Positions 33,853 through 42,616 of a stretch of DNA of 64,000 bases are shown one piece after another. The notes under the pieces are model-generated. The model was not told where the DNA came from, did no database searches, and saw nothing but the letters and a program-made list of their open reading frames with translations. Location: assembly GCA_020719845.1 (NCBI GenBank), contig DYPP01000004.1:1-64000 (forward strand), read 5' to 3'. Source of the DNA: Treponema denticola. Lineage in GTDB: Bacteria; Spirochaetota; Spirochaetia; Treponematales; Breznakiellaceae. The stretch's first letter is position 1; each line of letters opens with the position of its first letter. The translations under genes were made by a program, and so were the position numbers.

Positions 33853-34812
33853 TTGGAACACAGACGCGATCCCTACGCCACAAAATCCGGTCAGTTGCGC
33901 AAAATTGCCCATCTTTACTACACGGAGAACATCGGCCAGCGGGAAATCGCGACACGCATGAACATTTCCATCGCCACCGTCTCCCGATCCCTGGAAACGG
34001 CCAAAAAGCTCGGCATCGTAACCATCATCATTCAACCGGAAACGGACGACTACTCGGCCCTGGAAATCGAACTGGAACGCCGTTTTTCCCTTCGGGAGTG
34101 CCTGTTGGTGGCCGATTCGCAGCCGCCGGAAGCAACCTACGAACGCATGTCCGTCGCCCTGGCGGACCTGTTGGGACGGCTGCTCAAGCGGGGCGGAACC
34201 CTGGGCGTCAGCTGGGGCGAAACCCTGAAATCCATGGGCGAACACCTGGGCCGGGTCTGGGTCGATCCGGTGGACGTGGTCCCGATCATCGGCGCCATGG
34301 GCAAGATCGAAACCGGCATCTACCCGAACAGCATCGCCCGGGCCTTCGCGGAAAAACTGGGCGGCAGCGCCTACCTGGTCAATACGCCGGCCATCGTGGA
34401 TAGCCCGGAGATTCGCCGTTCCCTGATGAAGGACAGCAATTTTCAGGCTATTCTGGATCGTTGGCGGCACCTCGACGCGGCCATTCTTGGGGTAAGCGAC
34501 CTGAATACCGACAGCTCCATGTGCCGGGGCGGGATTTTCAGCCCCGACGAGCTGCGGCGCATCGCCCAGGACGGGGGCACCTGCGCCAGCAACTTCATCT
34601 TTTTCAACCAGGACGGCGCCATCGTGGAAACCGCCCTTTCGGAGCGCATCGTCTGCCTGCCCGCGCCGGACCTGCGGCGGATACCCACCATCGTCATCGC
34701 CGCTGCGGGGGCCAACAAAACGGCTCCCCTGCGGGCTATTCTGAAGAGCGGCCTCTGCCACGCCCTGGTCAGCGACGTGGCCACCGCCAGAGGCATCCTG
34801 GAGAGGGATTGA
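33853..34812 (+). CDS. SorC/DeoR-type sugar-binding transcriptional regulator
   Basis: A 319-residue regulator of the SorC family. It starts at TTG behind GGAAGG. The N-terminal HTH (IGQREIATRMNISIATVSRSL, near residues 27-47) is followed by the NagB-like effector domain (GVSWGETLKSMGEHL, VVPIIGAMGKIETGIYPNS, AAGANKTAPLRAIL). Members sense phosphorylated sugars. It is divergent from the pdh operon with 172 bp between, so control of pyruvate oxidation in response to a glycolytic intermediate, or autoregulation, is likely. Confidence 0.9.
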   Translation: MEHRRDPYATKSGQLRKIAHLYYTENIGQREIATRMNISIATVSRSLETAKKLGIVTIIIQPETDDYSALEIELERRFSLRECLLVADSQPPEATYERMSVALADLLGRLLKRGGTLGVSWGETLKSMGEHLGRVWVDPVDVVPIIGAMGKIETGIYPNSIARAFAEKLGGSAYLVNTPAIVDSPEIRRSLMKDSNFQAILDRWRHLDAAILGVSDLNTDSSMCRGGIFSPDELRRIAQDGGTCASNFIFFNQDGAIVETALSERIVCLPAPDLRRIPTIVIAAAGANKTAPLRAILKSGLCHALVSDVATARGILERD

Positions 34813-34847
34813 CAGACCGGGACTTTGGCGAGGATATTCCTGTACTT

Positions 34848-35435
34848 ATGGAAACCATCATACTAGCCTCGGGTTCCTTGCGGCGTCAGGATTATTTCCG
34901 GCTGCTGGGCTTGCCCTTCAGCATCATGCCTTCCCGGGTGGACGAAACCCCCAGCCTCGGCCTGTCGCCCCGGGAACAGGCGGAAGAAATCGCCGTCCGC
35001 AAGGTCAACGAAATCGTGCGCCTGCTTGCAGACCGCCTGCCGCCCTGGATTCTGGGCGCGGACACCATCGTGGCCATCGATGACGCGGTATTCGGCAAAC
35101 CCGGGGACAAGCAGAGCGCCCGGGCCATGCTGCGGCAGCTATCGGGCCGGGAACACGCAGTCATTACCGCCATCGCCCTGTTCAACGGCCGTACCAGGCA
35201 GTTGGACCACCGCTCCGTGGTCAGTACGGTCCGCTTTGCGGAAATCAGTCCCGGGGAACTGGAATGGTACCTGGATACCGGTGAATGGCAGGGCGTGGCC
35301 GGCGCCTACCGGCTGCAGGAACTGGCCTCCTGCTTCATCGCCGAGATCCGCGGCTCGTACAGCGGCATCGTGGGCTTGCCAATGCACGAGTTTTATGTCA
35401 TGTTACGGGAGAACGGCTATTCCTACGGGGGTTAA
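34848..35435 (+). CDS. maf: Maf-like nucleoside triphosphate pyrophosphatase
   Basis: A 195-residue Maf/HAM1-fold protein. IILASGSLRRQDYFRLLG at the N-terminus, SRVDETPS, ILGADTIVAIDDAVFGKP and GVAGAYRLQELASCFI match the dTTP/UTP pyrophosphatase group. It removes modified nucleotides before they enter RNA or DNA; Maf also affects septum formation in Bacillus. I start at the ATG at 34848 since it begins the conserved core; the frame stays open into the SorC gene upstream. It is followed by the rpsB leader. Confidence 0.9.
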   Translation: METIILASGSLRRQDYFRLLGLPFSIMPSRVDETPSLGLSPREQAEEIAVRKVNEIVRLLADRLPPWILGADTIVAIDDAVFGKPGDKQSARAMLRQLSGREHAVITAIALFNGRTRQLDHRSVVSTVRFAEISPGELEWYLDTGEWQGVAGAYRLQELASCFIAEIRGSYSGIVGLPMHEFYVMLRENGYSYGG

Positions 35436-35452
35436 ACCGTTCATATTTTCCG

Positions 35453-35605
35453 TCCCCGTCTTGAACGGGCGATGAGATACAGAGAAGGCGTCGTCGCGCA
35501 GCGGTGCCCGCCGGGTTTCACGGTCAGGTCCGGGGCTTGTTGGCCCGCAGTCCCGCCGTCGTTGCCTTCGACGGCCACCGGATGGCGAGTACGCGGGAGG
35601 AAATT
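35453..35605 (+). promoter_or_regulatory. Leader region of the rpsB operon
   Basis: About 150 bases between maf and rpsB without a supported gene. It holds the perfect stem-loop GCCGTCG/CGACGGC (35555-35575), and GGGAGG stands just before the TTG start. An S2-binding autoregulatory leader is plausible but unproven. I see no convincing promoter inside. Confidence 0.4.
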
Positions 35606-36496
35606 TTGGCAGTAGTAACCATGAAGAGCCTGCTCGAATCGGGCGTCCACTTCGGCCACCAGGTCAAGCGCTGGGATCCGCGCATGAAGAAGTACATCTT
35701 CGCGGAACGCAACGGCATCCACATCATCGACTTGCAGAAAACGATCCAGTCCATCAAGGACGCCTACGACGTGGTGCGCAAGATCGTCGCTTCCGGCAAA
35801 ACGGTCCTGTTCGTGGGCACCAAAAAGCAGGCCCAGCAGGCGATCCAGAAGGAAGCCGAACGCTGCGGCATGTTCTTCGTCAACAGCCGCTGGCTCGGCG
35901 GCATGCTCACCAACTTTTCGACCATCAAGAAATCCCTGCTCCGGCTTAAAAAGCTGGAAAAGATGGAAGTCGATGGCACCTTTGAAAACCTGACCAAGAA
36001 AGAAATCGCCAACCTGGCCAAAGAACGGTCCAAGCTGCAGAAGAACCTGGGGGGCATCAAAGAGATGAAGGATCCTCCGGGAGTCCTCTTCGTCATTGAC
36101 ACCCGCAAGGAAGCCATCGCCGTCGCCGAGGCCCAGCGCATGGGTATTCCCATCGTGGCCGTGGTGGACACCAACTGCAATCCCGAAGGCATCGATTACC
36201 CGATCCCGGGCAACGATGACGCCATCCGGGCCATCACCCTCTTTACCCAGATCATCGCCAACGCGGTGGTCGAAGCGGACAACGAGGCGGGGCTCAAGAT
36301 CATCGAAACCCTGGGGGACGAAGAGACCGAAGAGCCGGTGGAAGAAGTGGTCACCGACGTTTCCGTCAAGGAAGAAGACCAAGAAATCGATATCGAGTCC
36401 TACTCCGGCGTTCCGGACGCGCCGGCGGTCGAAGCCGCGCAAACGGAAGAGGATGAACTCCCGGTGGACGTGGACAAGGTGTACGAAGCTAAGTAA
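35606..36496 (+). CDS. rpsB: 30S ribosomal protein S2 (uS2) with acidic C-terminal tail
   Basis: A 296-residue uS2. The TTG start at 35606 (Met-Ala-Val-Val-Thr-Met) follows GGGAGG and gives the usual N-terminus before [19 protein letters not shown]; an earlier in-frame ATG would add 34 unlikely residues. [23 protein letters not shown] and the ribosome-binding core are intact. Residues 240-296 are an unusual acidic tail rich in Glu and Asp, about 50 residues longer than typical S2. It leads the operon tsf-frr-uppS-cdsA-dxr-rseP. Confidence 0.96.
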   Translation: MAVVTMKSLLESGVHFGHQVKRWDPRMKKYIFAERNGIHIIDLQKTIQSIKDAYDVVRKIVASGKTVLFVGTKKQAQQAIQKEAERCGMFFVNSRWLGGMLTNFSTIKKSLLRLKKLEKMEVDGTFENLTKKEIANLAKERSKLQKNLGGIKEMKDPPGVLFVIDTRKEAIAVAEAQRMGIPIVAVVDTNCNPEGIDYPIPGNDDAIRAITLFTQIIANAVVEADNEAGLKIIETLGDEETEEPVEEVVTDVSVKEEDQEIDIESYSGVPDAPAVEAAQTEEDELPVDVDKVYEAK

Positions 36497-36507
36497 GGAG
36501 ATCTGTC

Positions 36508-37356
36508 GTGGAAATCAAAGCATCTGATGTAAAAGCCCTGCGCGAAAAGACCGGCGCGGGCATGATGGAATGCAAGAACGCCCTGGTGGCTACGGACGGC
36601 GATTTTGCCAGAGCCGAAAAGTTGCTCAAGGAAAAAGGCCTGGCGGCGGTGGAAAAGAGGTCCGACCGGGCGACCAACGAAGGCAAAGTCTTCATCAGGA
36701 TCGCCGGGTCCAAGGCCATTCTGGTGGAACTGGCCACGGAGACCGACTTTGTGGCCCGCAACCCCGACTTCATCGCCCTGGGCGCCGCAGTGGCCGAACG
36801 GGCCCTGGCCAAGGGCTACACCGAACCCAACGAGGAACTCAGCGGCATGGTGACCGACCTGGCCACCAAGATCCGGGAAAACATGGGCCTCAAGCGGGTC
36901 AAGGTGGTCGGCGCCGATGCCAACGAGTACCTGACCAGCTATATCCATGGCGACGGCGCCATCGGCGTCGTGGTCAAACTGGCGGCGGACAAGGCCCAGG
37001 CGATGGCCGACGAACGGGTCAAGACGTTCGCCTTCGACCTGGCGCTGCACATCGCCGCCTTCAACCCCCTGGCCCTGGACCGCAGCAAGATCGAAGCGGA
37101 CCATCTGAAGGAACAGGAAGACATTTTCCGCAAGCAGATGGAAAAGGATGAAAAGCTGCAGGGCAAGCCGGCCAACGTGGTGGACAGCATCCTGAAGGGC
37201 AAGCTGAACAAGTACATCGCCGACATCTGCCTGGTCGACCAGGGCTTTGTCAAAGACGAAAAGGTTTCGGTCGCCAAGGCGCTGGAAGACCTGGGCCGCC
37301 AGGTGGGCGCCAAGCTGGCCATCACCGAGTACGTCTACTTCCGGGTTGGCCAATAG
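36508..37356 (+). CDS. tsf: Elongation factor Ts
   Basis: A 282-residue EF-Ts. GTG start behind AAGGAG. VKALREKTGAGMMECKNAL and the TDFVARNPDF motif that contacts EF-Tu are present, followed by the core domain (FALDLALHIAAFNPLAL-like segment) and the C-terminal dimerisation region. It exchanges GDP for GTP on EF-Tu. It is 11 bp after rpsB and 16 bp before frr. Confidence 0.97.
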   Translation: MEIKASDVKALREKTGAGMMECKNALVATDGDFARAEKLLKEKGLAAVEKRSDRATNEGKVFIRIAGSKAILVELATETDFVARNPDFIALGAAVAERALAKGYTEPNEELSGMVTDLATKIRENMGLKRVKVVGADANEYLTSYIHGDGAIGVVVKLAADKAQAMADERVKTFAFDLALHIAAFNPLALDRSKIEADHLKEQEDIFRKQMEKDEKLQGKPANVVDSILKGKLNKYIADICLVDQGFVKDEKVSVAKALEDLGRQVGAKLAITEYVYFRVGQ

Positions 37357-37372
37357 CGGTAAGGAGCGGGAT

Positions 37373-37927
37373 ATGCAATCAATCGTCGCGTCCAGCGAAG
37401 AGCGGATGAAGAAGGCCCTACTCAGCCTGGAAGGCGAGTTCGGAGCCATCAGGACCGGCCGGGCTTCCGCTTCCCTTTTCGACAAACTGCGTGTCGATTA
37501 TTACGGCGAAAAATCGCCCCTCAACCAGGTGGCCAACATTTCCAGCCCCGAAGCGCGGCTGATCGTCATTCAGCCCTGGGACCGCGGCATGATCGCCGAG
37601 ATTGAAAAGACTATCCGCAGCTCCGAGCTATCCCTCAATCCTTCCAACGACGGCAAGGTAATCCGCATCTCCATTCCGCCCCTCACGGAAGAGCGGCGCA
37701 AGGACCTGGTCAAGCAGGCCAGGGCCAAGGCGGAACTGAGCCGCGTCGCGGTGCGCAACATCCGGCGGGACGGGAACGATGAACTCAAAAAGACGCTCAA
37801 GGACGGCAAGCTGACGGAGGATGAAGAATCCCGGCTGACCGAGGACCTGCAAAAGCTGACCGACGCGTATATCAAGGATATCAATCGGGTACTCGAGGAA
37901 AAAGAAAAAGAGATCATGGAAGTGTGA
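37373..37927 (+). CDS. frr: Ribosome recycling factor
   Basis: A 184-residue RRF. The ATG at 37373 follows AAGGAG. IRTGRASASLFDKLRVDYYG, PWDRGMIAEIEKTI and RIPPLTEERRKDLVKQ-like segments are the family signature, and the arginine needed for 50S binding (VRNIRRDGND) is present. With EF-G it splits the post-termination ribosome. Its TGA overlaps the ATG of uppS by one base. Confidence 0.97.
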   Translation: MQSIVASSEERMKKALLSLEGEFGAIRTGRASASLFDKLRVDYYGEKSPLNQVANISSPEARLIVIQPWDRGMIAEIEKTIRSSELSLNPSNDGKVIRISIPPLTEERRKDLVKQARAKAELSRVAVRNIRRDGNDELKKTLKDGKLTEDEESRLTEDLQKLTDAYIKDINRVLEEKEKEIMEV

Positions 37928-38646
37928 TGCCCAGCGCAGCAGAAGGTGAAGCCCGCGCGCTTCCGGTCCACGTCGGGATCATCATGGACGGCAACGGCCG
38001 CTGGGCGCGACGGCGCAACCTGCCCCGCACCCAGGGCCATCTGGAAGGGCTCCAGGCGGCCAAAAGGGTCGTCCAGGCGGCTGCCGACCTGGGCATCCCC
38101 TACGTGACGCTCTACGCCTTTTCTACGGAAAACTGGAAACGGGCGGCGGAAGAAGTGGGGTTCATCATGAACCTCGTGCAGAAGTACCTGTTCGCGGAAC
38201 TGGATTTTTACCGCCGGAACCGGATCCGCATCCGCCACGCCGGCGACCTGTCGGGTCTGGCTCCGGAAATTCGCCGGGAAATCGAACGGGTCCGGGACCA
38301 GACTGCTACCTTCGACGGCCTGACCCTGACCCTGGCGCTCAACTACGGCGGCCGGGACGAGATCGTCCGGGCGGTCCGCAGCTTGATCGCCGAGGGGACC
38401 GCGCCGGAAGCGCTTACCGAGGACGCCGTCCGGAGGCATCTGGACAATCCGGATATCCCCGATCCGGACCTGGTCATCCGCAGCGCCGGCGAATATCGGA
38501 GCAGCAACTTTCTACTCTGGGAAGCGGCCTACGCCGAATTTTACGTATCCGACGTCTACTGGCCCGATTGGACGGCCAACGATCTGGCGGACGCTATCCA
38601 AGATTATCAACGGCGGGAACGCCGTTTTGGCGGTATTAAGGAATGA
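37927..38646 (+). CDS. uppS: Undecaprenyl diphosphate synthase (cis-prenyltransferase)
   Basis: A 239-residue protein. GIIMDGNGRWARRR holds the catalytic Asp and phosphate-binding Arg, YAFSTENWKR and RSAGEYRSSNFLLWEAAYAE are the other conserved motifs, and YWPDWTANDL is the C-terminal signature. It makes the C55 lipid carrier for peptidoglycan and glycan export. The start is in a TGATG overlap with frr, so translation is coupled. The stop overlaps cdsA by 4 bp. Confidence 0.97.
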   Translation: MPSAAEGEARALPVHVGIIMDGNGRWARRRNLPRTQGHLEGLQAAKRVVQAAADLGIPYVTLYAFSTENWKRAAEEVGFIMNLVQKYLFAELDFYRRNRIRIRHAGDLSGLAPEIRREIERVRDQTATFDGLTLTLALNYGGRDEIVRAVRSLIAEGTAPEALTEDAVRRHLDNPDIPDPDLVIRSAGEYRSSNFLLWEAAYAEFYVSDVYWPDWTANDLADAIQDYQRRERRFGGIKE

Positions 38647-39494
38647 ACAAAATTCTACAGCGCCTGCTGATGTTCGCCGTGGGATTGCCCGCGATCGTCA
38701 CGCTGGTTATATTGTTGCCTTACCACCACCACCTGGTGGTCAACCTCACGGTCGTGGTGTTCAGCGCCCTGGGGGCCGTCGAGTTTTCCGACATCCTGGG
38801 GAAAAAAATATACGCCTTCCAGCGGTCCGAAGCCGCGATCCTCGGCGCCCTGACGCCGGCGGCGATGACCTTGTCGGTCAGCTTCGGCATCGGCGGCGAA
38901 CTGGTGCCTGCGGCGGTCATTTTGGGCGCCATGTGGCTGATCACGTCCCGTACATTTTCGTCGCCCAGCGGATTGTCGGATTCGGTTTCCCGCATCGCCG
39001 CGGGTTTGGCCGTCATGGTCTACCCCGGGCTGTTCATGGTCTGGATCATCCGGATGGCGCTTTTTCCCCGGGCGGAGGTCATCATCCTGGTCTTTTTACT
39101 GATCGTCTTCGCCAACGATTCGCTGGCTTGGGCGGTGGGCATGCTGTTCGGCAAGGGCAACCGGGGCGTCATCCCGGCCAGTCCCAACAAGAGCATCGCC
39201 GGTTTTCTAGGCGGCCTGGCCGCCTCCGTAGCCGTCGGCGCGCTGGCTGCTTTTTATTTTCCCCCGGTTTTCAGCCGCGGACCGCTGCCGGTGCTCGTCT
39301 CCGGCGCCGTGCTGGGCTTGGTCACCGGGGTCGTCGCCATCATCGGCGACCTGGCGGAATCCACGCTCAAACGGAGCGTAGCGCTCAAGGATTCGGGGAA
39401 TATCATTCCCGGCCGCGGGGGCATACTGGATTCCATCGATTCGATCAGCCTGGCCGCCCCGGTATTCTACGCCCTCTATTGGATATTATTTTAA
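38643..39494 (+). CDS. cdsA: Phosphatidate cytidylyltransferase
   Basis: A 283-residue membrane enzyme with about eight hydrophobic segments. The signature sits near the C-terminus: GDLAESTLKRSVALKDSG then IIPGRGGILDSIDSI. It converts phosphatidic acid and CTP to CDP-diacylglycerol for phospholipid synthesis. It is coupled to uppS by a 4-bp overlap, with dxr 2 bp downstream; this order is common in bacteria. Confidence 0.95.
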   Translation: MNKILQRLLMFAVGLPAIVTLVILLPYHHHLVVNLTVVVFSALGAVEFSDILGKKIYAFQRSEAAILGALTPAAMTLSVSFGIGGELVPAAVILGAMWLITSRTFSSPSGLSDSVSRIAAGLAVMVYPGLFMVWIIRMALFPRAEVIILVFLLIVFANDSLAWAVGMLFGKGNRGVIPASPNKSIAGFLGGLAASVAVGALAAFYFPPVFSRGPLPVLVSGAVLGLVTGVVAIIGDLAESTLKRSVALKDSGNIIPGRGGILDSIDSISLAAPVFYALYWILF

Positions 39495-39495
39495 G

Positions 39496-40626
39496 ATGAA
39501 AAAGAAAATCGCCATCCTCGGCGCCACGGGGTCCATCGGATCCAATACCATCGACGTCATCCAATCCGAACCGGACCTGTTCGAAGTCGTCCTGCTGACC
39601 GCCAACAGCGGTTCGAAACGACTGCTGCGGACGGCAACCGCTTTTCCCAAGGCCAAGCTGGCCGTCTCCGGCCTGTCCGAATCCACCCCGGATGTGTCCT
39701 ACACCGGCGTACCGGGCTTGTTGCGGGCCATCGCCGAGACCGAACCGGATATCGTGGTCAACGGCATCGCCGGATCGGCGGGTCTGCTGCCCTCCATCGC
39801 CGCCCTGGAAAACGGCGCCGACCTGGCTCTGGCCAACAAGGAAACCATCGTCATGGCCGCGCCGGTGGTATTCGACCTTGCCCGGCGCAAAAACGCCCAG
39901 ATCATCCCGGTGGACTCGGAGCACTCGGCCATTTTTCTGCTGCTGGAAGCCCACGGCCGGGAGTTACTGGAAGAAATCATCCTGACCGCGTCGGGGGGAC
40001 CGTTCCGGGGCTACTCGCGGAAACAGCTGGAAACGGTGGGCATCCAGGAGGCGCTCCAGCACCCAACCTGGAAAATGGGCGGCAAAATAACCATCGATTC
40101 CGCGTCCCTGGCCAACAAAGGGCTGGAAGTGATCGAAGCGGTCCACCTTTTCGGCATTCCGCCGGAGCGGGTAACCGTGCTGGTCCATCCCCAGAGCGTA
40201 GTGCATTCCTTGATCCGCCTGGTGGACGGATCCCTGTACGCCCAGATGTCCTATCCGGACATCCGCTCGCCCATCCAGAGCGCCCTGCACTGGCCCGACT
40301 GCCGGGCTTCCGACTTCGGCCGGTTTTCCCTGGAAAATTTGACCCTCAGCTTTGAAAAACCCGACTCCGCCGCCTTCCCCATGCTCGGCCTGGCCTATCA
40401 AGCCGTCGGACGGTCCGGTCGCTATCCCACGGCGTACAACGCGGCCAACGAAGTGGCCGTAGCCGCCTTCATGGCCGGCAAGATCAGTTTTCTGGATATT
40501 TCCCGTCTTACCCAGTCGGTTCTGGAAAGCGACTGGGCCCACGGGGAATCAGATCTGGAAGCGATCATCGATGCCGACGCACGCGCCCGGGCACTGGCGA
40601 TATCCACTATTGGGGAGCTGCGTTGA
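39496..40626 (+). CDS. dxr: 1-deoxy-D-xylulose-5-phosphate reductoisomerase
   Basis: A 376-residue DXR. NADPH motif GATGSIGSNTIDVI, metal/substrate motifs PVDSEHSAIF, TASGGPFRGYS and HPTWKMGGKITIDSASLANK are all intact. It commits isoprenoid precursors to the MEP pathway, feeding uppS in the same operon. The length is slightly below E. coli Dxr (398), as in other spirochaetes. Its TGA overlaps the ATG of rseP by one base. Confidence 0.97.
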   Translation: MKKKIAILGATGSIGSNTIDVIQSEPDLFEVVLLTANSGSKRLLRTATAFPKAKLAVSGLSESTPDVSYTGVPGLLRAIAETEPDIVVNGIAGSAGLLPSIAALENGADLALANKETIVMAAPVVFDLARRKNAQIIPVDSEHSAIFLLLEAHGRELLEEIILTASGGPFRGYSRKQLETVGIQEALQHPTWKMGGKITIDSASLANKGLEVIEAVHLFGIPPERVTVLVHPQSVVHSLIRLVDGSLYAQMSYPDIRSPIQSALHWPDCRASDFGRFSLENLTLSFEKPDSAAFPMLGLAYQAVGRSGRYPTAYNAANEVAVAAFMAGKISFLDISRLTQSVLESDWAHGESDLEAIIDADARARALAISTIGELR

Positions 40627-41984
40627 TGCTGTTGAAAATACTTCTGGGATTGATCGGCTTGGGCTTGGTCGTCTTTGTCCACGAATTGGGTCATTTTATC
40701 GCCGCCCGCCTCTCCGGGATCGACGTGGAAGCCTTTTCCATCGGCTGGGGCCGCCCCCTGTTCAGCAAAACCATCGGCGGGGTGGAATACCGCGTCGGCG
40801 TGTTCCCCGTGGGCGGCTACTGCCGCATGCGGGGGGAAGCCGAATTCCGGGAAGCCATCACCAAGGGACACACGGAAATTCCCCGGGACCGGGGTACCTT
40901 TTACGGTGCCGCTCCGCTGCGCCGCATTTTTACCGCCCTGGCCGGACCGGCGGCCAACGTCCTTTTTGCCGTCCTGCTGCTGTCCGTGGTCTGGGGGGTG
41001 GGCTTTGAGGTCAAGACCCTGGGCAACCGGATCGTTCTGGTTTCAGACCTGGACTCCAGCGCGCGTTATCCCGCGGACGAAGCGGGATTGCGTACGGGAG
41101 ACCGGATCGTGGCCGTCGACGGCAAAAAGACGACCAACTACCTGGAAATCCAGGAGGCGATCGCGCCCCGGGCGGAACGGCCGCTGTTGATCAGCGTCCA
41201 GCGGGAGGGGCAGGTCCTGGACCTGTCCGTGACGCCCGCCCTGGATACGGCCACCGGCGCCGGCCGGATCGGCGTCTTTTTCTGGACCGACCCGGTGGTC
41301 GCCGCCGTCGCCCCCGGCAGCACCGCCGCCATCGCCGGCCTGCAGAGCGGCGATCGGCTGCTGGCGGCCAACGGCCGGAGCCTACCCTACTCGGTGGCTT
41401 TGACCAAAATTCTGGAGGAGCGTCCGTCCGTCTTGTCCCTTGACGTAGAGCGCGGCGGCCGACGGGAAACCCGTTCCCTGGTCCTGTCCTACGCCGACGA
41501 CGGATCCACCGATCTGGGCCTGGAATTCGAGACCATCCAGTTCCGCACGCCCCGGCTTTCGCCCGGCCGGGCGCTGTTGACCGGCGCTGCGGAGACCGCC
41601 AAGACCTTCATGCTGTCCCTGGATAGCCTGACCCTGCTTTTCCGGGGCGTAGACCTGACCAAAGCAGTCTCCGGGCCGGTGCGCATCACCTACATGGTCG
41701 GGGACATCGCCACCGAAGGCTTCGGTCGGGGACTCGGCGCGGGATTCATGGCGGTAGCCAATTTTCTGGCCTTGATCTCCATCGCCCTGTGCATCATGAA
41801 CCTGCTGCCCATACCGGCGCTGGACGGCGGTTTGATCCTCCTGTTCATCTTCGAGCTGTTGACCCGCAGACCCCTGCACCCCAAAGCCATCTACGTTTTC
41901 CAGCTGGTCGGAACCACCCTTATTTTCGGCTTATTGCTCTTCTCCGTTTTCGGGGATATCCTGTTCCTGTTCGGCGTACACTGA
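40626..41984 (+). CDS. rseP: Site-2 intramembrane metalloprotease RseP
   Basis: A 452-residue M50 protease. HELGHFIAARL near residue 19 gives the zinc-binding His-Glu-His, and the third ligand region NLLPIPALDGG is near residue 405. Two PDZ domains lie between (GLRTGDRIVAVDGKKT and GLQSGDRLLAANGRSL). There are four transmembrane segments. It cuts anti-sigma factors or signal peptides inside the membrane. The ATG at 40626 is preferred to an overlapping TTG one codon earlier. A substrate anti-sigma factor is not in the window. Confidence 0.94.
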   Translation: MLLKILLGLIGLGLVVFVHELGHFIAARLSGIDVEAFSIGWGRPLFSKTIGGVEYRVGVFPVGGYCRMRGEAEFREAITKGHTEIPRDRGTFYGAAPLRRIFTALAGPAANVLFAVLLLSVVWGVGFEVKTLGNRIVLVSDLDSSARYPADEAGLRTGDRIVAVDGKKTTNYLEIQEAIAPRAERPLLISVQREGQVLDLSVTPALDTATGAGRIGVFFWTDPVVAAVAPGSTAAIAGLQSGDRLLAANGRSLPYSVALTKILEERPSVLSLDVERGGRRETRSLVLSYADDGSTDLGLEFETIQFRTPRLSPGRALLTGAAETAKTFMLSLDSLTLLFRGVDLTKAVSGPVRITYMVGDIATEGFGRGLGAGFMAVANFLALISIALCIMNLLPIPALDGGLILLFIFELLTRRPLHPKAIYVFQLVGTTLIFGLLLFSVFGDILFLFGVH

Positions 41985-42001
41985 TCCAAGGAGACCCCTG
42001 C

Positions 42002-42616
42002 GTGAAACATACGATCACCTGCCAGTGCGAGCACGAATTTCAGGCCGAGATCCCGGACGGCGTGGATCTGGATACGGACGCGGCCGCGCTTCAGGCCATT
42101 CTGGACGGCACCTTCCTCAGCCTGCGCTGCCCCTCCTGCGGCATCACGCTCAAACCCGAGTTCCCGCTGGAACTCAGCTGGCCGAGCCATGCCCTGGCGC
42201 TGCGGGTGCTGCCCGAATTCGACCGGACGGATTTTTACCGCCGCAAAGAAACGGCGGCGCCGGAGGATACGATCATCGGCTATCCGGAACTGGCGGACCG
42301 CCTGGCCGTGGTCCGGGATGGGCTGGACGCGGTAGCCGTCGAAGCCCTCAAGTACTACCTGCTGCTGAAAGCCGAAGAGGCCAATCCCGAGGCGGAGGTC
42401 GGCGCCTGGTATCAGGGCCAGACCGGCGATTCCCTGGAATTCCACCTGACCGGCATCCGGCCCGAGGAAGTGGCGGTCAGCCGTGTCCCCTACCCGGTCT
42501 ATACCAAAACCCTGGATGAATACCGGCGCCGCCCGGAATCGGAACCCTTTGCATCGCTGCGGGTCGCCGGCTACCTGTCGGTGCGCAACCTGCAGCGGTC
42601 CGAGGATTTATCGTGA
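42002..42616 (+). CDS. CpXC domain protein
   Basis: A 204-residue protein. CQCEHEF near residue 7 and CPSCG near residue 43 give the paired cysteines of the CpXC domain, a predicted zinc-ribbon-like module. The C-terminal half is a globular alpha/beta region without a recognisable motif. GTG start with AAGGAG 8 nt upstream. It lies at the end of the rseP operon and overlaps the next gene by 4 bp. The function is unknown. Confidence 0.78.
   Translation: MKHTITCQCEHEFQAEIPDGVDLDTDAAALQAILDGTFLSLRCPSCGITLKPEFPLELSWPSHALALRVLPEFDRTDFYRRKETAAPEDTIIGYPELADRLAVVRDGLDAVAVEALKYYLLLKAEEANPEAEVGAWYQGQTGDSLEFHLTGIRPEEVAVSRVPYPVYTKTLDEYRRRPESEPFASLRVAGYLSVRNLQRSEDLS

Noticed and set aside
35504-35605. 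A longer S2 start at the ATG at 35504
   Set aside because: The TTG at 35606 has a good Shine-Dalgarno sequence and gives the usual S2 N-terminus. The upstream stretch contains a hairpin.
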